Assembly (NCBI GenBank): GCA_958496175.1
Contig: OY292275.1
Coordinates: 24,157,001-24,221,000, forward strand
Length of the DNA: 64,000 nucleotides
Direction: 5' to 3'
Origin: Sisyra terminalis
Lineage: Eukaryota > Arthropoda > Insecta > Neuroptera > Sisyridae
Positions within the stretch are counted from its first letter, which is position 1, and every line of letters starts with the position of its first letter. This document shows positions 11,716 through 23,179 of this stretch, one piece after another. The position numbers and the translations under genes are program-made. The notes under the pieces were generated by a model. The model was not told the origin of the DNA. It did not search any database and worked only from the letters and a program-made list of their open reading frames with translations.

Positions 11716-14205
11716 TGTTGATATTCCTCGATTTACAGTTTCCTATTAACAGTACAGTCACTTAAGACCTTTGTAGTTTAAAAGCGAAAGATTTAATTAA
11801 GTAAGTCCTCTCCAATTTCTTTGTACGGAATCACCATCATATTTATTTTAAAGAATATACATATAAACTTTATTACAAATTAGGATACTTCTTTCAAACA
11901 TTACAATATTTAATTATTATTACAATATTTGGACAGATATTTGAACCAAAAAAAAAATTTCTAGTTCCAATTAAATTTTATTAAAAATTAAAAGTATACT
12001 TGGTTAGAAAGTAGGTATAATTTATTAAATAAGAAGGAAGAAACAGTCGATTTTAGATTATTGTCTTAAAAAATCCACTAGGAATGCAGAGAAGCGTCAT
12101 TCATGTCTGAAGTGAAAGATTTAATTGATGCTCTAATTTCTCAAACAAAATGGAGGTAAAAAAAACTTCATGATATATCGTAAGATTTAGAGTATTTAGA
12201 AGAAGAATTTTGTGGTTTACAACTGAAAAATTCAAGAGACATACATTCGGTTGAATTTTCTTCAAAAATATGAAGTTTTAAACATCATACAACGATATAA
12301 ATCCAGAACCTGTGAACAGCTTCTTACTTGGATATTTCAAAAATCATACACAATTATGGATTGATAGAAACCAAAGCAAACTTGGAAGTCGCTTAAGTGA
12401 GAGAGGTAAAGTAAAAGTTTTTAAATAAATTTAAATTAATTTTAAAATTTGCCGTGTTTATGTAAATTATCACCTCATAATCTGAAATTAAAAGTGGGAT
12501 GAGTACTTAAGCAGAGTAGAAGTAGAAGATATAAAAAAACAATGTCTTTAGGAAAACACCCGAATTGCGATGGAAAAATAAAGGAAGGACGTTATTGAAG
12601 CTTTCACTATGAAACGAAAAAACAAAGGTGAAGATGTTTTGATTACACAAATCCCAATAACCTCGAACGACATGCCGCGCGACTTAAAAGAAATGAATTA
12701 AAAATGTGGTACACATTTGCAATGTCGAAAAATAAATTACAAAAAGCAGTTACAGAATGGTTGTGGTGACAATTTTGAAAAATAATATTTTTCACATTAC
12801 TTATTATGTATCGATTGTAAACACAAGTACACACGCAAAGAAAATATTTCGTAAAATAAAAAAATAAATCGCACTAAATAAAATAAATCGCAGGCACTGA
12901 TGCGATGTGGAACGTAACAAATTCAGAATGAAATATAAAAATTACGTTAATTGTGAAACTCTTCTGAATTAAGAATTAAATAATGATATACATAATGATA
13001 ACACATAAATGAAATAATTAAGAAGGTCATATTGAAACGGTAGCTACGCGTTATAATACAGAAAAGCAGAGCCTAAAATGATTAGAAAAAATGTATCGAA
13101 ATAAAATGTGAGAAAAATATGTAGGTAAATACCAAAGGATACCGTCATCTAGTGAAAGTATGAAATAAACATTACGTGCGAATCTCCAGCCTACCGAATA
13201 TACATAGAAAATATAAAGTATAATTGTAAATATAGAAAATATATAAAAAAATCGGTCGAGCCCTGTCGTGATATGAAATTTGACGTAAAAGAAGATGAGA
13301 CAATTTCTGGACAAATATTCTATTAATTTCTAAGATAAATTGTTATATTAAATAAATGAGACACAGGGGAACGTGTTTCGTACATAGCAATACATTCATT
13401 ACTATTTAGAAGTAGTATGTATAGTTTGATATGATTGGTTTTTAAAATTTTTATTTGATGCATATGTATGTACGGTTTATCTATACACAAAGATTATTGA
13501 GTCAATCAATGAAAATACGGAGGTCACTATTGCTAACGTACAACAAACATGATGTGCAAAAGCCGCCGATTTAAACAATTGGATTTTGTAAATATCAAGA
13601 CAGATTAATAAAGATAATAAATGAAACTAATATATTAAGAAGGAAGTAAATGAAATAAACTAAACAAAAAAGTTTACCTTACTTAAATAAAGTTACAATT
13701 AGTAAAAAAAAATTTAGAGATGTATCATAATTTAAATGATAATCAATGCGTTTATGTCAATGTGAAATAAAATTAATATTTATTGAATATAGAGTTTAGC
13801 ATGCTTTACAATGTCAAATATTAGTATTAGGTAATGGAAAATAATAAAGTATTAATGAAGTAGTGTAACAATGAAGTAGAATATGAAGTAATATATGAAA
13901 TGCAGTAATTGAAGAACGTGATCTGCATAAAATAAATATTTCTCCACAAACACAAAGAGGAATGCAAACCCAATGAAATAAGTATCAACATATTGAAGCA
14001 CCATAGCAGTTGATAAGAAAAACGTAGCATGAAAGGATAGTTAAAGTATGCAGTAACAGTAACAATTGAATTTTGCAAAAAACTTGTTCTTCTTTATAAT
14101 TACCTTAGACAAGAAGTCTTCGAAAATTTAACGTATATGGAAATTCTTCATTGTAAAATAAATGCAAAGCAGCATATAGCTGCCTAGAAAGAATAAGACG
14201 GTATA

Positions 14206-15133
14206 GGGGCATTTTACGTGAAGCGGACAGCGAAAAAAAGTGACGTTCTGAAATTTGTTAATATTCGAGATAATTATATTTCTAGTAAGAATGAATGTGT
14301 ATGCAAAAAAAATTTTTCGAGTGATGATTCTTTGTCAAGTTAAACGCTTCTAAAGAATTGTCGTTTTTGAAATATGTATTTTTTGAAAAAATAAATTTCC
14401 AATTAATTTTTTTATTTCAAAATATAGCCTAAGTAAAGTACATTTATAATACACCAGAAGTTTCATAATGGAATCTGCAATAGTATAGAATATAAATGAA
14501 TTAAAGTACATACGTGTCGTACTAAGCGTCGTACAATGTCTTCCTTAGGTCAACGTATGCAAAGTTAGCACCCCATCGAAGGATTTGCGAACTGGTAATG
14601 ATCTTAATCGTTAGATCTTTGGTAGGTCAGTTGAGGTTCGATATTTTTTCGTTAGGTCTCGTATTGTTTTTTAATAAATAATTGTTGAAATGTAGGAAAA
14701 AAAATTTGCATGTTAGCACCTCATTTGAAGGAAATAAATTTATTTTGATGTTTTTGCATTCTTTATCGTTAGGTCAGTATTTGTCCATCAATTACATCTT
14801 TTATTATCATATTATCACACTCTAATTTGAAAAGATTACTTTCGGTTTTGTATATAAAAAAAAATTGAAATATCTAGTTTTATTTTGTATTTAGAAAGAA
14901 CAGTAAATGTTCTATTTAAATCGCCTAAATCGCTATATTTATATTTTAAAAAAAAAAATTAAATGTAATAATAAAAATAACGAAAATTCTTAAGAAGCTT
15001 ATAACTTGACAAATAATCAGCATTCGAAAAAAATATTTGACACACACATTCATACTTACGTATAATTATGCCGAATATGAACAAATGTGAGAACGTCACT
15101 TTTTTTCGCTGTCCGCTTCACGTGAAATGCCCC
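14206..15133. mobile_element. MITE with 44-bp terminal inverted repeats, TATA-flanked
   Basis: The left end GGGGCATTTTACGTGAAGCG and the reverse complement of the right end GGGGCATTTCACGTGAAGCG agree over about 44 bases, continuing GACAGCGAAAAAAAGTGACG, with one mismatch. The 928-bp element is flanked on both sides by TATA (14202-14205 and 15134-15137). This fits TA-target insertion of Tc1/mariner-type elements, or a 4-bp duplication. Deeper inside, AATGTGTGT/ACACACATT-type segments also mirror each other. It encodes no transposase. Confidence 0.8.
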
Positions 15134-15234
15134 TATATTCATAAACCTATGTAAGTGTCAAGGTGGGAGTTGGAATATTATATTTCTCAAGGAGTTAAGG
15201 GGAAGAAATGTATGGTTCACCAACTTTTAGTTTT

Positions 15235-15765
15235 TCTGCCGCGGCAATACTGGTAAAGTGGAAGAGAGAGCGATGAAATGGGCGTTATTAGTGATAGTTT
15301 TGGGGAGAAAAAACTCACACTCCACAAAATTGCACCAATAACGTTGCTCGTTTAGAAATGACGCGCAATTCAACTTCAATCCAACGTTGAGAGAAGTGGA
15401 GATGTTTAGTATCGTACAAGTCGTGATCAAGAGTGGTGTGTTTCAAAGTGTAAAGTGTATCAAGTGTTAACAATGAGAGACGCTAAGAGTTTTGAAGAAA
15501 ATACGATGAAAGTAAGTTTATTTAGTGGAAACAACAGTTTTTATTTTCTTCCTTTATATTTATTTTCTTGTTATCAAGAGGAAATATCGCTCTTGGTAAT
15601 AAGAAAATAAATATAAAGGAAGAAAATAAAATAAAATCACCTCTCTCCCCGAAGGGAAGCAGGGTGCGCTATGGATGGTGCGCACGTTTTCTGTCCCTTA
15701 TCTGCTGTAATCTCGTTTTGAAGTGGAAGAGAAAAAGATATACTGGGTGTTCTTAATAGTGTTTC
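15235..15765. repeat. Diverged duplicate pair (15235-15300 and 15699-15765)
   Basis: The two segments share the core AAGTGGAAGAGA followed by a similar run (TGGGCGTTATTAGTGATAG versus TGGGTGTTCTTAATAGTG) and a similar CTGC-rich lead-in. They sit 465 bases apart on either side of the hairpin. They are G/C-richer than the surroundings. Whether they are exon or transposon relics is unclear. Confidence 0.4.
15541..15629 (+). ncRNA. Candidate hairpin RNA (40-bp stem, 9-base loop)
   Basis: The left arm (15541-15580) and right arm (15590-15629) are reverse complements over 40 bases, apart from two positions. In + strand RNA both exceptions are G-U wobble pairs; in minus-strand RNA both would be A-C mismatches. 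The loop reads GAAATATCG. No transcript evidence is available. It could be a hairpin-RNA or microRNA-like precursor, or a recent inverted duplication. Confidence 0.4.
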
Positions 15766-16555
15766 ATGACGACGATCGTCATAAAATTGGAAAATGGGTA
15801 GTAGAGTCGCGCAATCTAGCGGTAAAAAATTAAAACAAATTGTAGATGATGAAATATTGTGCAATATAAACAATTACTTAATTGTGGAAAAAGAAAACAT
15901 AATTTTCAAAATTTTATGAATTATTGCCAATTCCACATTAATTTGAGAAATCATGAAATTTTGTTTTCTAAATTTATAATAATAGTAACAAATATTTAGT
16001 GATATAAAATGTATAAATAAATTAAAAAAAACATATAATAAAAACGTTTTACATAAATAGCAATTAGAAGTATTGAATAATTGCATGAAATTGTTTAATA
16101 TGTAAAATAAAAATGGACTAAATAAGAAGAATATATAAAATTGAAAGGAAAAAGTAGGATTAGAAACAGTATTATTTGTAATCAAATAGTAGTATAAAGG
16201 TAGAAAGTAGTGGAGTTATTGTACCCTTATACATTTGGCGTTGTTTAAATGAATATAGAGAAAGCTGCTTTGTAATCAATCATTTATGCACGAAAATTTT
16301 TACCAAGTAATGTGAAACTTATATGTAGTTTTATTATAATAATAATATTAAGTAAAGATCAAACGAAAGAGTTACTCCAATTGGTTTTGGTAGATATTGC
16401 ACAAATATGTAGAGTACGTAATGAAGTCAGGAATACCGGTTTTCCATCGTAATTTATTAACTATAGTGAACTATAATAGTTTGCAGTATCTAATAATAGA
16501 AGTTGAAGTAACATAATTGTCGTACGTAAAATCAAACCAACTAAAATCAATATTT

Positions 16556-17300
16556 TACAGCAAATGCAGAAGCAACGTGGGAGAAATATTGAGAATGGCA
16601 AATGATTTCATAATGTTCTACGGTAAAGAAACAATCACGAATGGAAACGAAAAAATGGAATGGAATGCGATTGAGATTTGAAAGATGGAGAGCCCTGCCT
16701 GAGTAACGCTGGATGCGGTGAATATACAAAACAAATGTAAATACTTAATTTAAAAATAATGATTAGATACTTTATTTAATTGCAACTCATGTATATGAAA
16801 TAGAAAAGATTTTCAATTGTACCAAACAGGTAGCAAACATTTTATTTTGAAAAAATGGTAAATGAAGATATTTGTCGAAAGTGAAGAATAGCTATTATTG
16901 GTAAAAATGATTGTAAATTTTTTCATTTTTTTTTTTTTGAACATCAGTTATCTGTGTGGTAACTGTAGATCACAGAAAGAAGTTATTACAATTTTTGTTG
17001 TCAATCAAGTCTATATTTGTGGTAGAACGGAAAAGAACAAAACTGAAAATTACGAATAGCGTTTTCCCATATTTTATTTATTACAATGAAATAGTAATAG
17101 CTGAAAATATGAAAGTAGGAGTATCATTTAAATACGTTCAATAAAATTAAATTTTATTAAATATTTTACAATAGATGCAGTGGAGGCATTGGCGACGTGG
17201 CAAGAAGTTCGTGTGCAGCAGAAGCGATTCATAATGAACACGGAAAACAATCGCCCGGAAAGGGAAAACCACATCATTCAACAAAAGGCGTTTGGGATTA
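16556..17300. repeat. Diverged duplicate pair (about 16556-16665 and 17166-17285)
   Basis: Both segments start with ATATTTTACA, then ATGCAG, ACGTGG, TTCATAATG, and an A-rich AAACAATC-GAA core in the same order, so they are copies about 610 bases apart. The second copy holds one + strand frame open from an AATAG acceptor-like site to a CAG|GTGTAC donor-like site. The first has stops in that frame. A weaker third resemblance lies near 12084-12115. Function unknown. Confidence 0.4.
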
Positions 17301-20300
17301 GGCAGGTGTACGGTATTCACTGAGTATTATTTGCTCTGATAAAATTGAGAACCAAAATAAATTTCATTGCAAGTCATGAACGTAAAGTATAAATGAATTT
17401 AGATTAAATAAAACAATAATTGTTAAGTAGTTTGTAAGTAAGGCATACGAAATAGAGACGGAGAAAGTCGTTGAAAGGTTTCTAAATGCTTTATGTAAAT
17501 TTGAATTGAAGTACAATCCCCGGCCATATTAATAGACGCACCATAGATTTTGAGGAAAATATGAAGTAATAGCTATTTTATTTTGTGTAACAATTTTTTA
17601 TTCGATTTAACGTTCTTATAAAGATATAATTTTTTACACTTATTACCAAATAATGTGGCAAAAAAAAGTATATTTACAGAAAAATAACTTTTACGATAAT
17701 TTAAAATATCTTCTTAATTATGGCAAACTTAATTGTTTAATATTTAATTAAAAGCTCTTTTACTGCTATTAAAGCTTCAATCATTCGCAGCGTACTGTAT
17801 ATGTAGGAATAATGTCCACTGCATTTGTGAATGTTGATTATATTTATGAATATTTTTCAAAGGGTTATTTTTCTGATATTATCACTTATTTAACCACGTT
17901 TCTCGCCATCAAAGCCCACATATTTTGAACGGGCTTAAAATAAGGGCTTTTACCTAACAATAGGGTAATGGGGGTAATAAAGAAGACTATACTGTTACGT
18001 AGAAGAAATATTTCCTAAAAACCTACTATTTTCAGTAATGCAAGAAGGAAATATTATAAAATTAAATTTAGTAGAAGATATAAAATTAGAAATATACTTA
18101 AGTACGTCTAATAATTTCATCAGGGACTGTAAGTTAAAGCATTTGTATGAAACACAGATTTGAAAGACTAATTATTGGAAAGAAAGAATGTAAGTTGATA
18201 AATAGTGAATTAGTTAAAGAGAATTCTATAAACGTACGAATAAAGTAAAAAGTTTTGGAAATATAAAAATGAAAAGAAAAACGTTAAAAATTTAAAGCAC
18301 GAACATGAGAAATTTAATCGCATAGAAAGTGATAAAAATGAAACAGACTAAGATATAAAAAAAATTTCTCTGTATCTTAAACATTATATAAAGTTACAAG
18401 ATATGGTTCGTTTTGAAAAGTATCAAAAGTACTAGTAATTTTTTGTTAATAAGTAAAAGAAATAAGATGGAATATCGTAAATATTTAAAAGCAACTATAA
18501 TACTCAAAGAAAAAAAATATACCTAGTTGTTTGTAACAGTTGTGATGGAAAGTAATAAGGAATAATATGGTCAGTGAGTTTTGTCACAGCAAAAGTAAAA
18601 AAAAAAACAATGGAAGTAGTCTAAGCCTTGAATAAAGTAAAGTAGTTTAGAATATAAAAAATTATTAAAATTGTATGTAATGAAAATTAACAATGTAACT
18701 GTTTACCAAAGAAAAGTATAAAATTGGACAAAATGCATTTTTAAAAGTAGGAAGAATAATGTGAAATATATAATTTGTATGTGGGAACGATTTGGTATAA
18801 TAAAGAATTGAATTGAATTTTTTAAATCGAACTTTAGAAAGTGCAATTCGTTTTATGATTGAAATATGATATTATTGGAAAAATGCATTATGTGTAATTT
18901 GTAGATTAAAAGTAATTTACGTAAATGTTACGAATAGAAGTAGTGTATTATAATATATTCCAAAAAATTGGAAATATGTCATTGCTATAATAACGTACTG
19001 TGTGGAAAGGTGAAAAGTGCAAAAAAAAGAAGACAGTACAAACACTTAATTAAAAGAAGCAATTGAAATTCTAATGAAGCAATTTACATTAACGAAAGCA
19101 ATAATATTGTTCAGTTGCAAACAAGATATAACAAATTTAAGGAATAATACTTTTGAGAAACAGAATCAGAAGATGGCTGTTTCTTTTACAATAAATCATA
19201 TTTAATGACTGTAGAAATAAGAAATAAAAAGAATTAATTGAATGATTAATTACTTACTTCAGGAAGGATGATTATGTGTTAGGGGATGTAGAAGAGGAAA
19301 TATTTTAATAAAGGAAATTGCTTACGTAAAATTATTTGTAATATAAAAGAAGAAACAATATGGTTTTGGAAGCGTAAATGCTAGGAAAAGTGTCATTGTG
19401 TATTAGTTTTACAATTTAAATTGTATATAAGTGTATAACTGGAGCCATAAAGTTAATATAGGAAAAAAAGAAAAAATTAAACGATGTACGAACCGAATAA
19501 AGAAAATAATAACGAATGAAATAAAGAAGAAAATAGAATAAAATACTTTGCCTGATTTTGGTGCTTCTGAAAGTAATACACGAAAAAAAGAAAGAAATAA
19601 ATTGAAAACAAAAGTTTGCGAAAGTTAAAAAAAATTAAAATCAACATTAATATTTTGAAAAAGGGAAATGGAATGCAAATATTAATTGGCTCATTAAAAT
19701 GCACAGTAGATGTTAGCGTGGCAGCAAAATTTTAGGTTGTGTAACAGTTTGTCATCACTAAGTAACTTTGTTGTATTATTGAAATTATGTCTCAAAACGA
19801 GGAAGGTAATAATCAATTACTTAAATTTTGTGTTTTTGGAATTGGAACGTAAGTAAACAATGTTTGCCATTTTACTACTATTTGAATTATAAATATTGAA
19901 AAAGAAAAGGCGAAAATTATGAAAACTCAATCTCAATTTAAAAATGTTAAATATTTTTATAATTGCTAACGAAAAATTTCTTCAGTGCATTTACTATGTA
20001 GATAACAAAAGGACCTTATGATAACATTATTTGTAAGGCAAGATGAAGAAATTATAATTTATCTATTTTAGGAAGTAATACTGTAGTATATAATCAAGAT
20101 TATTTAAGTAGAAAGTTATGAAATAAATATTTTCGAAAATTAGGAGGTTCCTATATGAGGAAATAATAAAGAAAACTTTTATGTTAGCATTTGTAAAAAA
20201 TTATCTTGACAATTGGAGGAGTAGTTTAAAGAGAAACTATGAGAAAAATTATATATTAATAACTGAAGTAATGTTAATTTTAACTACAAGCAATTTTTAC

Positions 20301-20697
20301 AGTATGTATAAAGAACAATGTATAATGTAGTAGTAATGTATGTTTGAAAACAAAAACGTATAATAATAGTGTACGGACGGTACTGACATATTTTTCGCAG
20401 AGATAATTTAAAAAATTGCGAGAAAAAAATTGTTTAATTTTATATTTTATTTGAAAGAAGTAAAAATAAGTACCTAGATTTGTACAATATTTGTTATTAC
20501 AAGATGTAGAAGTAAATTTACGCAAATGTTATGAATGTAAAAAATGTACTTGGGTAAATAAGAAAAAATGAATATATTTGTAATTTATTTAATAATATTT
20601 TGAAAACTTGAACAGCAGTGTAAAACAAAACTGTATGTTTTCTATGAAAAATAAAGAAATATATATATTTAAAAAAAAACATTTTATTTTATTATAC

Positions 20698-20857
20698 CTA
20701 TAGAGAAATACAATAAATGAACTTGTAAAATTTTTCACTTTTAAAGTCATCAAAGATATAAACCACCTGCAGTCCATTCACTTCTATAACTGTTTCCTTC
20801 CAATTGTATGTACTAGTCCGTCGAAACTTATAAAGTAGTAATACGAGTTTAGTAAAA
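20698..20857 (-). other. Minus-strand exon-like open frame
   Basis: Following a TTTTTTGCAG acceptor, the frame runs open for about 52 codons to a TAG and reads unusually protein-like for this block, for example RRTSTYNWKETVIEVNGLQ followed by VVYIFDDFKSEKFYKF. A CAG|GTGG donor falls inside it. I recognise no family and found no partner exon. It may be a real exon, a relic, or chance in pyrimidine-rich DNA. Confidence 0.25.
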
Positions 20858-20879
20858 CTGCAAAAAATGGTATAGAAAT

Positions 20880-20960
20880 GTGGGATCTGCTGCGGTCAGC
20901 TGATTTTCAAATAACATTAGGTGCCGAACCCCTGGGTCGAAGAGGTCTATTAATGTTTGC
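20880..20960 (+). other. Possible retrotransposon primer-binding-site-like motif
   Basis: The segment AGGTGCCGAACCCCTGGG resembles primer-binding sites of insect LTR elements. No long terminal repeat pair or downstream coding region was seen, so this is only a resemblance. Confidence 0.15.
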
Positions 20961-21731
20961 TAAAATGGCTAAAATTATTTCTTTATTTAAATAATTAATA
21001 AAAATAATAAATTTCAAATATAATTTACATCGAAATAATTTTTAAATTATGAAAGTGTATATAGTAGAGTGCAATTAAATGCAATACAGAAAAAATAGAT
21101 TTTAACAATTTTTTAAATAAATTTAACCAATTATTTCTTTATCTTCAATATAAGAAATAAAAGTAACAATTACTACACAAAGCTGTAGAGTTTAACCTTT
21201 TAATTGCCACTTTTCATGAATCGATGCCACCAATATATAGGGGCAGATAAAACAAAATATAAATTGTTACTATAGCATTGAAAAGATTAAACGTTTGTAG
21301 CGTTTATGTATTCCCTTCCTATAAGAGTGAATATTATATTACATATAATGAACCATTATAAAATAATTTAATTAAAGATAAAAGCTCTATAAATTAAATA
21401 TTGAGAATATTATACGTTTTTACATAGAAATATTTGTAAATAAAGTACCTACTACGGCATTTATTTGCAATATTCTCATTAAATGGATACAAATATAAGC
21501 GTTACCAGCATTAAATTACACCGCTCAATACAAATACATAACTTTTTCAGAATTGATATTTGTAAAATTTAACAAAACAATTAAAAAAAAAACGTAGAAT
21601 CTTAAATCACATATTCATAAAATTTAAACTATTAGGTCTAACTATAAATAACTATTGTTTGCAATATCTTTTTTTCCTTTCATTGAATTTCAAAATTAAA
21701 TTCATTTACTCACAAATGTTAGCCAGTTATT

Positions 21732-22146
21732 TCATAACTTCTCAATCCTAGTTAATTGTGGTTGGCTTGGACTGAAAAAACTAATATAGTTTTCAAGATT
21801 GATTTTTTTCCCTTAAATTCCTTAATAAGGAACAAAAAGATTACAATATATTTATGTACGATTTTGGAAGAAACAAAATATTTTTTTTGTGAAACAACAA
21901 ATTATTAAACTTCGATGATCAGTTATATAACAACAAATACCTTTCTCTCAGAACTTTGTCGTAACTGATTGTAATATTTTCCATTATATTTAACATTTTT
22001 ACAAAAAAGAAACCTTTCGTTCTGGAGGGCAAATCAGCTAATTTTCCGATTGATCCTTTCAGTTCGAACCCACATTTCACAAGAAAAGAATTGATAAACT
22101 GCCATGAAAATGGGGAGAGGTCATACAGAAAAGTATGAATGAACAT
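21732..22146 (-). CDS. Candidate small two-exon gene, unknown function
   Basis: Exon 22146-21941 begins MFIHTFLYDLSPFSWQF and reads like real protein (for example GFELKGSIGKLADLPSRTKG, then FFFVKMLNIMENITISYDK). A donor (AAAG|GTATTT) and an acceptor (TTTTTTCAG at 21772) join it in phase to 21771-21732, adding SPSQPQLTRIEKL and a stop, for 81 residues. The frame is also open a few codons upstream to a TTCCTTGAAG acceptor-like site, so this may be the 3' end of a longer gene. I recognise no family. No poly(A) hexamer is obvious. Confidence 0.3.
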
Positions 22147-22520
22147 AACTTTGAAACTTCAAGGAAAAAGGTTTAACAAAAATCAAAACTCTTTATAACT
22201 GTACCTAATATTTCGATAGTGAATATGATTTATAATCTTTTAAATATATTTTTAATTTCAAAACAATTGTTATTGAGTTTTTGATATTTGTGCAGTTGGT
22301 TTATTATTATGTGTTCCAATGCTGGTAAAAGTGAATTTCATGCTAGAATTTAAGAGATGCACTTATGACATTAAAAATTATCCAACAATACTAAAGTTTC
22401 CAGGTTGATAAATTGAAAATAATTGTTTTGCTTCTTTTAACTTGGCACACAGTAAACATCTTTGTCTGAATTTCTTATAGAACTTATCATTATCAGAAAA
22501 ATACTTTCATTAAGCCGTAT

Positions 22521-22539
22521 AAAAAAAAAAAAAAAAAAA
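22521..22539 (+). repeat. Poly(A) tract of 19 bases
   Basis: An uninterrupted run of 19 A. It may be the tail of a retroposed sequence, but no recognisable body precedes it. Confidence 0.6.
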
Positions 22540-23179
22540 CGAGAAAATTTTGTAAGTAAAATTATTTCTTTTTAGTTTTTCCTTAGTACTAAATAATAAC
22601 TTTTATGTGAAGAAAAACACCTTATTTTTGAAATATTGAATTGTCTCAAGTTAAATGGATCAATCATGTGTATACATTTCTACGATTTTATTTTTTTTAA
22701 GAAATATTAATGTAATTATGATCAAATATAAAAAAAAATATCACTTATGATAACAAAAATATTCTCTAACGCTTATAAGTTGCTGACTTCAACCTAATTA
22801 TACAAAAATAAATATCATATGAACCATATGAAAATATGAATTGAATATTGAAAAATAAATAACTATACAATTAATAACTGTATAATATACAATAAATCAG
22901 CAAAGCTTTGATGAAATAACTGAAGTTAATTTATATTCTAAACGAATTCTGATTTTTTTTTATCTTCCTAGATAATATGGAATCTCATACTTAAATACAC
23001 TTGTTAATTTGATTTTATGGTTATAAATAATATTATTAAAGATAATTAGTGAAGATAATAGCTTATGCATAGATATATTTGTTTTACAAACTGAAACCTT
23101 TACGTTTCTATTACTTGAAAGTAAGAGTAATATTAGTTCTGTTATAGATCCGGTATGAAATCACTTATTTTATGAAAAT

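Larger units (their letters stand above)
11000..20650. other. Gene-poor block with strong purine excess on the + strand
   Basis: In hand-counted lines the + strand has far more A and G than T and C: 13861-13920 holds A27 G14 T16 C3, and 18181-18240 holds A29 G12 T16 C3. The same trend is visible by eye from about 11 to 20.6 kb, apart from the MITE at 14.2-15.1 kb and G/C-richer islands near 15.2-15.8 kb. Because the minus strand is pyrimidine-rich it has few stop codons, so nearly all long open frames here are on the minus strand and are probably by-products of the bias. I found no recognisable protein. The block could be a long non-coding transcript, a giant intron, or diverged repeat arrays. 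Confidence 0.5.

Noticed and set aside
11381..11761. 126-codon minus-strand frame, longest in the gene-poor block
   Set aside because: The frame overlaps the tRNA-like sequence and sits in purine-biased DNA where the minus strand has few stops. The translation shows no domain.
15874..16185. 103-codon minus-strand frame with many Phe, Tyr and Ile residues
   Set aside because: It reads as low-complexity hydrophobic translation of pyrimidine-rich sequence. No motif, signal peptide pattern or splice sites support it.
20880..20960. Full LTR retrotransposon starting at the primer-binding-site-like motif
   Set aside because: No matching long terminal repeat, gag or pol coding sequence was found downstream, so only the motif itself is recorded, at low confidence.
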